In this document: positions 1 through 5,971 of the stretch, in pieces | How the letters are laid out: each line of letters starts with the position of its first letter | Numbering within the stretch: position 1 is the first letter of the stretch | Assembly (NCBI GenBank): GCA_040381535.1 | Contig: JBEIHF010000035.1 | Span: 1-11,415, forward strand | DNA length: 11,415 nucleotides | Direction of reading: 5' to 3' | DNA from: Micavibrio_A sp040381535 | GTDB taxonomy: Bacteria > Pseudomonadota > Alphaproteobacteria > Micavibrionales > Micavibrionaceae | Program-made: the position numbers and the translations under genes | Notes under the pieces: generated by a model | Database searches by the model: none | What the model saw: the letters and a program-made list of their open reading frames with translations, nothing else | What the model was told of the DNA's origin: nothing

Positions 1-851
1 ATATTTCCGCGCTCGGTTTCCCCGACGAAAAATCCGATCTCTATGCAAAATTCTGGCCGGGCGTGCACATGGTCGGCAAAGACATCATCCGCTTCCATAC
101 TGTTTATTGGCCCGCATTCCTGATGGCGGCGGATATTCCGATCCCGCAGCATGTTTTCGCGCACGGATGGTGGACCATTGAAGGGCAGAAAATGTCCAAA
201 TCGTTGGGTAACGTTATCGCGCCGCAAGATTTGATCGACACATATGGTTTGGATCAATCGCGTTACTTTCTACTGCGCGAAGTGCCATTCGGAAGCGATG
301 GGGACTTTTCCCACACGCAAGCCATAGCGCGTATCAACTCCGACCTCGCCAACGGTCTGGGTAACCTCGCGCAACGTACATTATCCTTCATCGCCAAAAA
401 CTGCGACGGCATAGTGACGAATGCGAAAGATTTAACGGCAGAAGACAAAGCTCTGCTGAAATACGCGCATGAAGATTTGATCACGGGCCTGCGAAAGGAA
501 TTCGATCGCTTCGCCTTTAACAAAGGCCTCGAACACATCATGAAGCTGGTCTACGACGCTAACGCCTATATCGATACGCAGGCACCATGGACACTCAAAA
601 AAGAAGGCAAGACCGAACGCATGGAAACGGTTTTGTATGTCCTGGCCGAAACCATCCGTTGTCTGGGTATTTCCATCCAGGCCGTCATGCCCGCATCGGC
701 AGCAAAAATGCTCGATCAATTGGCGGCTCCGGCGGATCAGCGCACTTACGATCACGCAACCGCTCAATACGCGCTAAAGGCTGGAACCTCCATGCCTGCG
801 CCAGAAGGTGTGTTTCCGCGTCTCCAGCCAAAAGAAGAGAAGGCGGCATAA
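1..851 (+). CDS. metG: Methionine--tRNA ligase, C-terminal part (5' end outside window)
   Basis: Charges tRNA-Met with methionine in the cytoplasm. The reading frame is open from base 3, so the gene begins before the window; the GTG at 63 is an internal valine. About 282 residues are visible. They hold the end of the Rossmann catalytic domain with the KMSKS loop (bases 189-203, context GQKMSKSLGN), which closes over ATP, then the helical anticodon-binding domain. The protein ends in VFPRLQPKEEKAA with no C-terminal tRNA-binding/dimerisation domain, which fits the short bacterial type 2 form of roughly 500 residues common in alphaproteobacteria. The catalytic HIGH motif and zinc region would lie upstream, out of view. 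The stop codon overlaps the tatD start (TAATG), so the two genes are probably cotranscribed and translationally coupled. No frameshift is seen. Confidence 0.97.
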   Translation, partial: ISALGFPDEKSDLYAKFWPGVHMVGKDIIRFHTVYWPAFLMAADIPIPQHVFAHGWWTIEGQKMSKSLGNVIAPQDLIDTYGLDQSRYFLLREVPFGSDGDFSHTQAIARINSDLANGLGNLAQRTLSFIAKNCDGIVTNAKDLTAEDKALLKYAHEDLITGLRKEFDRFAFNKGLEHIMKLVYDANAYIDTQAPWTLKKEGKTERMETVLYVLAETIRCLGISIQAVMPASAAKMLDQLAAPADQRTYDHATAQYALKAGTSMPAPEGVFPRLQPKEEKAA

Positions 852-1663
852 TGTGGATCGATTCACACTGCCATCTCAACCATGAAGGCACGGGCGGAGA
901 ATCTCCTGAAGCGATAGTGGCGCGCGCGAAAGCGGCGGGGGTGGAGGGCATGCTGTCCATCTGCTGTGAAATCGAAAAGGAACTACCGTCTTTGCTCGCC
1001 ACCATCAAACCCATGCAAAATGTCTGGTGTTCCATCGGCACGCATCCGCACGATGCCGGTGTAGCCGCCGAAAAATCCATCACGCTAGAACATCTGGTAA
1101 AGCTCGCGCAATCCGATGATAAAATCATCGGCATCGGCGAAAGCGGACTGGATTTTTATTACAACCATTCCACACCCGAAGATCAGGAAGAATCTTTCAG
1201 AAAACACATCCGCGCCTGTATCAAAACCGACATGCCGCTCATCGTTCATGCAAGGGACGCCGACGAAGACATCATGCGCGTTATCCGCGATGAAAACTCG
1301 CAGGCCGGCAAAAAAGTGCGCGGCGTCATGCATTGCTTTTCCAGCGGCCTGGGATTGGCCGAAAACTCGCTGGCCGAAGGATTCTATATTTCGTTCTCGG
1401 GCATCTTGACGTTCAATAAATCGACCGAACTGCAAAACATCGCCAAAACCGTTCCGCTGGACCGCATACTCGTCGAAACCGACGCGCCATTTCTGGCGCC
1501 CGAACCGTACCGCGGAAAAACGAACGAACCTGCTTATGTGGGTCATACGGGCAAATTCCTAGCCAAGCTTTTAAAGCTTGACGAAAAAACCATCGCCGCA
1601 CATTCAAAAGAAAACTTCTTTACGTTGTTCAACAAGGCCAGAAAAACATGGACGGCAAATTAA
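851..1663 (+). CDS. tatD: TatD-family metal-dependent DNase/hydrolase
   Basis: A 270-residue TIM-barrel amidohydrolase of the TatD/YcfH family. Characterised members are Mg-dependent 3'-5' exonucleases or deoxyribonucleases linked to DNA repair and turnover. All expected metal ligands are present: DSHCHL (His6, His8), GESGLDFYY (Glu97), VHAR (His133), MHCFSSG (His161) and VETDAPFLAP (Asp211). Length is normal for the family. The ATG at 851 is chosen over longer in-frame extensions because family homology starts at MWIDSHCH, because it overlaps the metG stop by one base, and because a purine-rich AGAGAAGG lies just upstream. A metG-tatD-MBL hydrolase order is common in alphaproteobacteria. Cellular substrate cannot be told from sequence; the family assignment is very secure, the exact paralogue (tatD versus ycfH) less so. 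Confidence 0.95.
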   Translation: MWIDSHCHLNHEGTGGESPEAIVARAKAAGVEGMLSICCEIEKELPSLLATIKPMQNVWCSIGTHPHDAGVAAEKSITLEHLVKLAQSDDKIIGIGESGLDFYYNHSTPEDQEESFRKHIRACIKTDMPLIVHARDADEDIMRVIRDENSQAGKKVRGVMHCFSSGLGLAENSLAEGFYISFSGILTFNKSTELQNIAKTVPLDRILVETDAPFLAPEPYRGKTNEPAYVGHTGKFLAKLLKLDEKTIAAHSKENFFTLFNKARKTWTAN

Positions 1664-2433
1664 TCATTCTCGGCTGCGGCGGCTCCTCGGGCGTGCCGGC
1701 CATCGGCAATTGGTGGGGAGCGTGTGACCCGAACGAGCCAAAAAACATCCGGACGCGGCCCAGCATTGCACTCAAAACCAAAGACAAGCTGGTCATCGTC
1801 GATACGGGGCCGGATTTTCGTGAACAGATGAACCGCGAAAAACTTGGCGCGCCCGATGCCGTAATCATCACGCATACACATTTTGATCACGTGAACGGTA
1901 TTGATGAACTGCGCACGTTCCAGCGTCAGGACAAGGAACGCACATTTCCCACATACGGAATGGCTGACACACTAAAATCTCTGCAAGCCCACGCGCATTA
2001 TATGTTTCAACCGTCTGAAAACGGCTTTTACCGCATCGTGTGCGTACCGCATGAAATAAAACCCGGCAAAAACGTGATCGAAAATATTCCCATGCAGATG
2101 TTCGTGCAGGAACACGGCACCATGCCGACACTGGGAATTCGCATAGGCAATGTCGCATATTCCACCGATGTGAAGCGTCTCGATGATTTCGCATACGCAA
2201 CATTGAAGGGCGTGGAGACATGGATCGTGGACGGAGCGGGGCACCACAACCGCGCCAATCCCGTGCATGCCTGCATAGAAGAGATCGTGGAGATGAACGA
2301 TAAAATCGGCGCGAAACAGGTTTTTTTAACTCATATGCCGCCCAACATGGATTATGGTACGATGATAAAAGAATTATCTGATAACTTCGCGCCCGCACAT
2401 GACGGTCTGGCTATTGACTTCGAGACGGCTTAA
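1648..2433 (+). CDS. MBL-fold metallohydrolase, PhnP-like
   Basis: A 261-residue cytoplasmic metallo-beta-lactamase-fold hydrolase. The N-terminus has the LGCGGSSGVP signature seen in PhnP-type phosphodiesterases. The metal-binding motif is THTHFDH (His76, His78, Asp80, His81), followed by His156 (QEHG), Asp174 (YSTDVK) and His229 (LTHMPP), so the dinuclear site looks complete. PhnP proper cleaves cyclic ribose phosphates in phosphonate catabolism, but no other phn gene is present. This gene belongs to the PhnP-like group that follows metG-tatD in alphaproteobacteria, whose substrate is not established. The ATG at 1648 lies inside the end of tatD (16-base overlap) with AAGG about ten bases before it, indicating coupled translation. 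Family confident; substrate unknown. Confidence 0.92.
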   Translation: MDGKLIILGCGGSSGVPAIGNWWGACDPNEPKNIRTRPSIALKTKDKLVIVDTGPDFREQMNREKLGAPDAVIITHTHFDHVNGIDELRTFQRQDKERTFPTYGMADTLKSLQAHAHYMFQPSENGFYRIVCVPHEIKPGKNVIENIPMQMFVQEHGTMPTLGIRIGNVAYSTDVKRLDDFAYATLKGVETWIVDGAGHHNRANPVHACIEEIVEMNDKIGAKQVFLTHMPPNMDYGTMIKELSDNFAPAHDGLAIDFETA

Positions 2434-2449
2434 AATAACGAATCTTTTA

Positions 2450-2463
2450 TAGGGAAAACCCTA
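2450..2463 (+). repeat. Short perfect hairpin before the pilin-like gene
   Basis: TAGGG and CCCTA flank an AAAA loop, giving a 5-bp perfect stem ending 12 bases before the ATG at 2476. No T-run follows on either strand, so it does not look like an intrinsic terminator for the MBL gene. The left arm contains the only Shine-Dalgarno-like AGGG in the gap, placed too far (21 bases) from the start codon to act normally. It may be incidental, or a small RNA structure near the start site. Confidence 0.35.
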
Positions 2464-2475
2464 AATAAATACATT

Positions 2476-3183
2476 ATGACAAATATTATAACACACCAAA
2501 AACGCAAAAACGAACGCGGCAATGTTCTGTTTCTAATCCTAATAGCCGTCGCTTTGTTTGCGGCGCTGTCCTTTGTCATCGCGAATTCGTCACGCTTAGG
2601 TGGTGGTGATGTGGATAACGATAAGGCAAAACTTGCCTCTGCCAGCATCATGAATCAAGTCACCTCCGTGCGCACAGCCGTCAGTCGGCTTGTGATCGCC
2701 GGCTGCGACTCGGACCAGCTAAACTTTGCAAACATAAACGACGCGGTCCACGTCAATCCAAGTGCGCCCGCAGACGGCGGTTGCGACATTTTTGGCCCGC
2801 GGGGAGGCGGCGTGATCGCCAGAACGGCTGACAGGGCCGATGTCGTTTCAGATCCAAATTTCTATTTCTCGGGATCGTCTGCGATCTCTGGAAACGGCAC
2901 CACGTGTACGAGTCCGGAATGCGGCGATCTGACGATAAATTTGATCGGCGTTGCACAGGCTGTGTGCCTCCAATTGAACAAGGCAAACGGCATCGAGTTG
3001 CCCATCGGAAGTTTACCCACGGACACCCAATCGATATGCCCGTATAGGGGGACGTTTGATTGCAACGGCAACGGCATAACGGAGGTAGTTTTCACGGCGC
3101 CCGCATTCGTCGGTAGCAACAGCTTTTGCTACAACGATTCGGTCAAAGGTCTGACATTCACGCACGTCATACTGCAACAATGA
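2476..3183 (+). CDS. Pilin-like exported protein, cysteine-rich, GNVLF N-terminus
   Basis: A 235-residue protein of unknown function. It starts with a basic 15-residue leader ending in NERG, then a strongly hydrophobic helix (NVLFLILIAVALFAALSF, residues 16-33). This is the layout of a type IV (pseudo)pilin cut by prepilin peptidase after Gly15. The mature N-terminus would be Asn and the conserved Glu5 is replaced by Leu, as in GspK-type minor pseudopilins. A polar segment of about 40 residues is followed by a Gly/Asn-rich domain with eight cysteines (77, 103, 144, 149, 164, 188, 196, 218), an even number suited to disulfides in an exported domain. The CDIFGPRGGGV segment recalls a family of uncharacterised alphaproteobacterial pilin-like proteins that I recognise only loosely. 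No pilus or type II secretion gene is nearby. The start has no good ribosome binding site, but the leader needs this ATG. Confidence 0.8.
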   Translation: MTNIITHQKRKNERGNVLFLILIAVALFAALSFVIANSSRLGGGDVDNDKAKLASASIMNQVTSVRTAVSRLVIAGCDSDQLNFANINDAVHVNPSAPADGGCDIFGPRGGGVIARTADRADVVSDPNFYFSGSSAISGNGTTCTSPECGDLTINLIGVAQAVCLQLNKANGIELPIGSLPTDTQSICPYRGTFDCNGNGITEVVFTAPAFVGSNSFCYNDSVKGLTFTHVILQQ

Positions 3184-3260
3184 AAATGTAAAGAAACCCA
3201 ACAAAGACGAGCTTTTTGGCATTCCTAAAACATTCTTTCTGTGCCCTTCTCATATTTACC

Positions 3261-3274
3261 ATAATATACATTAT
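3261..3274. promoter_or_regulatory. AT-rich inverted repeat in the 3184-3377 gap (possible promoter/operator)
   Basis: ATAAT and ATTAT flank ATAC, a perfect 5-bp inverted repeat. It lies about 104 bases before the ATG at 3378, in the only sizeable gap on the + strand. CATAAT at 3260-3265 resembles a -10 element, but no convincing -35 sits 16-18 bases upstream. The gap also holds a small hairpin at 3311-3324 (CATCA, TCCC loop, TGATG) and a GGCC/GGCC pair at 3343-3358. I see no intrinsic terminator after 3183. A promoter for the downstream mazG run is expected here, but its exact place is unclear. Confidence 0.25.
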
Positions 3275-3364
3275 CACATTTGGCCATCGTGGGAAATCAA
3301 GGCTTTCAAGCATCATCCCTGATGTTAGAATGGCGCTCAACAGGCCATCTTAAAGGCCACACAC

Positions 3365-3369
3365 AGAGG
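3365..3369 (+). promoter_or_regulatory. Ribosome binding site fixing the start of the small basic protein
   Basis: AGAGG lies eight bases before the ATG at 3378. The in-frame GTG at 3369 overlaps this site and has no better one upstream, so ATG 3378 is preferred. The choice removes three residues and leaves a cleaner signal peptide (MSFKIF). Confidence 0.6.
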
Positions 3370-3377
3370 TGCTTTTG

Positions 3378-3782
3378 ATGTCTTTCAAAATCTTTATCGG
3401 CGGAATTTTATGTGCGGCAGCTTTCAGCTGCGCCGCAGGAATTTTTTCGCCGGAAGTTTTGGCGGCGAAAAGCACGACTCCGTCGTCCTTCAACAAGTCC
3501 ATAAAAATTCCCAGCACGGCAAAAAGAAGCAACAACAACGAAGACTCTTTCTTCAATTCGGAAGACCGCCAATCACAACGTGGCAAGCGCAAAAACGAGC
3601 GCCTGAATCGCAAAAAGAACGCAAAGGTTAACGACAGAATCGAGGAGGAGGCTCGGACCCGCGAAATCGCCCAGACCGAGCAAAAAGGGCGCCGCGACCG
3701 GATGAACCGTCAGCAGCGCCTGCGACGCTCTCAAAAGTTAACGACCCCGACCAACGCGTCGTCCTCGGGCATTAACGAATGA
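3378..3782 (+). CDS. Small secreted, highly basic protein of unknown function
   Basis: A 134-residue protein that I do not recognise. Residues 1-30 look like a Sec signal peptide: Lys4, a hydrophobic core (IFIGGILCAAAF), and a likely signal peptidase I site around VLA-A or LAA-K. Cys18 sits in AFSC, a poor lipobox, so lipidation is unlikely. The rest is low-complexity and very polar, with about 27 Lys/Arg against about 13 Asp/Glu. Residues 64-118 are dense in Arg, Lys, Gln and Glu, suggesting an extended helix or coiled coil and possible contact with an acidic partner such as nucleic acid, peptidoglycan or LPS. It ends in ATGA, overlapping the mazG start by four bases, so translation is probably coupled. 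The coupling and ribosome binding site support a real gene; function is unknown. Confidence 0.7.
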   Translation: MSFKIFIGGILCAAAFSCAAGIFSPEVLAAKSTTPSSFNKSIKIPSTAKRSNNNEDSFFNSEDRQSQRGKRKNERLNRKKNAKVNDRIEEEARTREIAQTEQKGRRDRMNRQQRLRRSQKLTTPTNASSSGINE

Positions 3783-4555
3783 AGACTGCGCCAAAAAAGT
3801 TAACGGCGCAAAATCCGATGGATCGCTTGCTCGAAGTCATGTCTGCATTGCGCGATCCCGTCAACGGATGTCCGTGGGACCTTGAGCAAACTTTTGAATC
3901 CATTGCGCCGTATACGATCGAAGAAGCGTATGAAGTCGCGGATGCTATCGAACGCAATGACGTTAACGATTTGAAGGAAGAGCTCGGCGATCTGCTTTTG
4001 CAAGTCGCGTTCCACGCACAGATTGCACGCGATGAAAAAAAATTCAACTTCGATGATGTCGCAAACGCAATTGCTGACAAACTTATTTATCGCCACCCGC
4101 ATGTGTTCGGTAATGAAACCGCGCAAACTGCGGACGATGTCATGGTTATCTGGAACGCGAAGAAGGACGAAGAGAAGAAAAATGATTCCGCAGTTGGCGG
4201 CGTAACGCTCGGCCTCCCCTCCCTTCTCCGCGCTCAAAAGCTTCAGAAAAAGGCTGCCAAATCTGGCTTCGAATGGCCAAATACCAAAGCCGCATGGGTA
4301 AAAGTTGAAGAAGAATTAAATGAATTCAAAGAAGCGGCGGACAAAGATCATCAGGCCGAAGAACTGGGTGACCTCCTCTTCTGCATCGTTAACTACGCGC
4401 GTATGGCGGGCCATGATGCGGAAGAAATTCTTTCGAAAACGAACAAGAAATTCGAACGCCGTTTCGCTGCCATGGAAAAAAATCTGGGGAGAGATTTGAA
4501 ATCCTTTACGCTCGATGAAATGCTCGCCGCATGGAACAAAGGCAAAGGCGCATGA
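3779..4555 (+). CDS. mazG: Nucleoside triphosphate pyrophosphohydrolase MazG
   Basis: Hydrolyses (d)NTPs, including non-canonical ones, to the monophosphate and pyrophosphate in the cytoplasm, cleaning the nucleotide pool. At 258 residues it matches full-length two-domain MazG. Domain 1 has the family opening MDRLLEVMSALRDP, then GCPWDLEQT (30-38) and the metal-binding helices EEAYEV (48-53) and LKEELGD (65-71). Domain 2 repeats the pattern with VEEELNEF (176-183) and AEELGD (193-198). RHPHVFG (105-111) is also typical. The acidic metal ligands in both repeats look intact. The start overlaps the preceding gene's stop by four bases, and the stop overlaps the next start by four bases, so it sits in the middle of a tightly coupled three-gene run. 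No regulator site is visible in front of it. This is the housekeeping MazG, not the antitoxin partner MazE/F. Confidence 0.96.
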   Translation: MKTAPKKLTAQNPMDRLLEVMSALRDPVNGCPWDLEQTFESIAPYTIEEAYEVADAIERNDVNDLKEELGDLLLQVAFHAQIARDEKKFNFDDVANAIADKLIYRHPHVFGNETAQTADDVMVIWNAKKDEEKKNDSAVGGVTLGLPSLLRAQKLQKKAAKSGFEWPNTKAAWVKVEEELNEFKEAADKDHQAEELGDLLFCIVNYARMAGHDAEEILSKTNKKFERRFAAMEKNLGRDLKSFTLDEMLAAWNKGKGA

Positions 4556-5145
4556 CTCTCGACTATCACTACGTGCTGCTCGCCATCGCTACATGCATGG
4601 GTCTCTACAATTACTATCTTTATATCAAGGGCACATTCGCAGGGAAATTTAAACCGCACATGTTTTCGTGGGGGATATGGTCCCTGCTCTGCTTTATTAC
4701 CTTCGCCGCCCAACTCTCCAAAGACGCAGGCCCCGGCATGTACCAAACTGCCGTTATGGCGACAGGCACGGGCGTCATTATGTGCATCGCCTATTTCAAG
4801 GGTGATAAAAACTACGCACGCTCGGATTGGGCAGCTCTGGTCACCGCCCTCCTGGCCATTCCTTTGTGGGTCCTGACGAATGATCCGTTATGGTCCATCA
4901 TCCTCGTTACACTTATTGATTTTGTTGCGACATGGCCCACCGTACGGAAGGCTTGGCACAGACCACATGAGGAATCTTCCAAGGCGTTTTTCAATTTTGG
5001 CATCATTTGCGGATTGGGCTTTCTAGCGATATCAAACCTGACGCTAACCACGGGTTTATATCAAGGCACTATATCGCTTTTGAATTTCTCAATTGCCGCC
5101 ATGATTACGATGCGCCGCCGCGCTATCCCCGCGGAAGCGACTTAA
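4552..5145 (+). CDS. Seven-helix membrane protein with SWEET/PQ-loop-like internal repeat
   Basis: A 197-residue inner-membrane protein of unknown function. I count seven likely membrane segments, near residues 7-27, 37-56, 63-83, 92-109, 113-132, 146-163 and 165-188, with a short basic tail. Segments 1-3 and 5-7 look like two related three-helix units: NYYLYIKGTF...KPHMFSWGIW and TWPTVRKAWHRPHEESSKAFFNFGI share an aromatic/Pro helix end, a basic loop and a Ser/Phe helix start. This 3+1+3 plan is that of SWEET and PQ-loop transporters, but no confident family signature (PQ pair) is seen. The ATG at 4552 is preferred to one at 4531 because it makes an ATGA overlap with mazG and has AAAGG upstream. 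The 3' end overlaps the convergent gene by 23 bases. Uncharacterised proteins like this occur in several bacterial groups. Confidence 0.8.
   Translation: MTLDYHYVLLAIATCMGLYNYYLYIKGTFAGKFKPHMFSWGIWSLLCFITFAAQLSKDAGPGMYQTAVMATGTGVIMCIAYFKGDKNYARSDWAALVTALLAIPLWVLTNDPLWSIILVTLIDFVATWPTVRKAWHRPHEESSKAFFNFGIICGLGFLAISNLTLTTGLYQGTISLLNFSIAAMITMRRRAIPAEAT
5118..5134. repeat. GC-rich hairpin in the convergent overlap
   Basis: CCGCG and CGCGG flank a seven-base loop (CTATCCC). The loop holds the stop codon of the minus-strand gene (5123-5125), and the repeat also lies in the last codons of the plus-strand gene. No T-run follows on either side, so it is at best a weak or factor-assisted bidirectional terminator. 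It may be a by-product of GC-rich coding sequence. Confidence 0.3.
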
Positions 5146-5971
5146 GCGCCTCTGCCAGAAACTCGTCATAGATACGCTGCCACACGGCCTCCGACGGGGC
5201 GTTTATCAATCCGCCCTTCAAATCAGTGCCCAGATACGGCGTATTATCCCACTTGCGGGTACAAAACCCCGCCTCTTCCAATATCAAAGCACCGGCCATA
5301 TGGTCCCACGGCTCGATCCGCGAATACATAGAAAACGCCACCTTGCCTTCGAGAACGTCGATATATTCCCAAGCGCAACACATGCACGTGGTAGCCGTGC
5401 GCAAATGTTTGAATTTTTCTTCCATCTCCGGGCGCATCGGCGGCGGCATGAATTTGCGGCTCACAAAAGCATCCATATACCCGAACGGAAGATCGTCTTC
5501 GATTTTGGGCAGAGGCTGAAACCGCGCTCGGTCGATTTTTATGCCCGCCCCCTTCTCCGCCGTAATAATACGGTCGCGCGGAATTTGATAAATCCAGCTA
5601 GTGATACGCTCTCCGCGATGAATAAGGGCAACCATCGTTCCGTAAGTCGCAATGCCGTTGGCGAAATTACTGGTGCCATCCACGGGGTCAACCACCCAAA
5701 CGGGATGATCCGACGTGCTTAACAGTTCTCGAAACGCTCTCCCGCCAGATACCGCTTCCTCACCAATCACTTGGGAACCCGGCATCAATTTTTCCAATAG
5801 GGCCTTTAGCTCTACTTCAGATTCCTCGTCCGCAATCGTGACGAGATCACCGGGCGAAGATTTAGATCGTATTTCGTGTTTGAGGAGCTGCTGGAACCGC
5901 GGAATGATTTTATCTGCCGCCACTTGGCGAAGAATACTTTCAACTTCGTCATGGTCAATCTTGAGCGGCAT
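5123..5971 (-). CDS. Inositol monophosphatase family protein, divergent pocket
   Basis: A 282-residue Mg-dependent phosphatase of the IMPase/FBPase/CysQ superfamily, probably cytoplasmic. The metal sites are present: DLVTIAD (42-48), GEE (70-72), VDPVDGT (94-100) and PWDHMAG (221-227). Activity on a sugar- or nucleotide-type phosphate monoester is therefore likely. The segment that normally reads GSAALD is replaced by RTATTCMCCAWEY (191-203), with Cys196, Cys198 and Cys199, so inositol phosphate may not be the substrate. Related alphaproteobacterial proteins with a C-A-x-E-Y pattern here exist, so this looks like a subfamily rather than damage. The ATG at 5971 lies inside the hflX 3' end (17-base overlap), implying cotranscription with hflX. 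The 3' end overlaps the opposing membrane-protein gene by 23 bases. CysQ, SuhB or histidinol-phosphatase-like roles are alternatives that sequence alone does not separate. Confidence 0.9.
   Translation of the reverse strand: MPLKIDHDEVESILRQVAADKIIPRFQQLLKHEIRSKSSPGDLVTIADEESEVELKALLEKLMPGSQVIGEEAVSGGRAFRELLSTSDHPVWVVDPVDGTSNFANGIATYGTMVALIHRGERITSWIYQIPRDRIITAEKGAGIKIDRARFQPLPKIEDDLPFGYMDAFVSRKFMPPPMRPEMEEKFKHLRTATTCMCCAWEYIDVLEGKVAFSMYSRIEPWDHMAGALILEEAGFCTRKWDNTPYLGTDLKGGLINAPSEAVWQRIYDEFLAEALKSLPRG

Noticed and set aside
63..65. GTG as the start of a short metG-like gene.
   Set aside because: The frame is open to base 3 and the upstream residues (FPDEKSDLYAKFWPGVH) continue MetRS homology.
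1564..1580. Perfect 7-bp inverted repeat (CAAGCTT, TTA loop, AAGCTTG) that could be a terminator or operator.
   Set aside because: It lies wholly inside tatD, 80 bases before its end, encodes the ordinary KLLKL stretch, and has no T-run after it.
3429..3431. Cys18 of the small basic protein as a lipoprotein attachment site.
   Set aside because: The preceding residues AFS do not fit the lipobox, since position -2 is Phe, and a good signal peptidase I site lies about 12 residues further on.
4531..4551. ATG at 4531 as the start of the seven-helix membrane protein.
   Set aside because: It adds a charged seven-residue stretch inside mazG; the ATG at 4552 makes the usual ATGA overlap and starts at the first membrane segment.
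3779..4555. mazG as part of a toxin-antitoxin or phage-defence cassette.
   Set aside because: No mazEF, relA-like or effector gene is adjacent; the full two-domain MazG is a common housekeeping enzyme.
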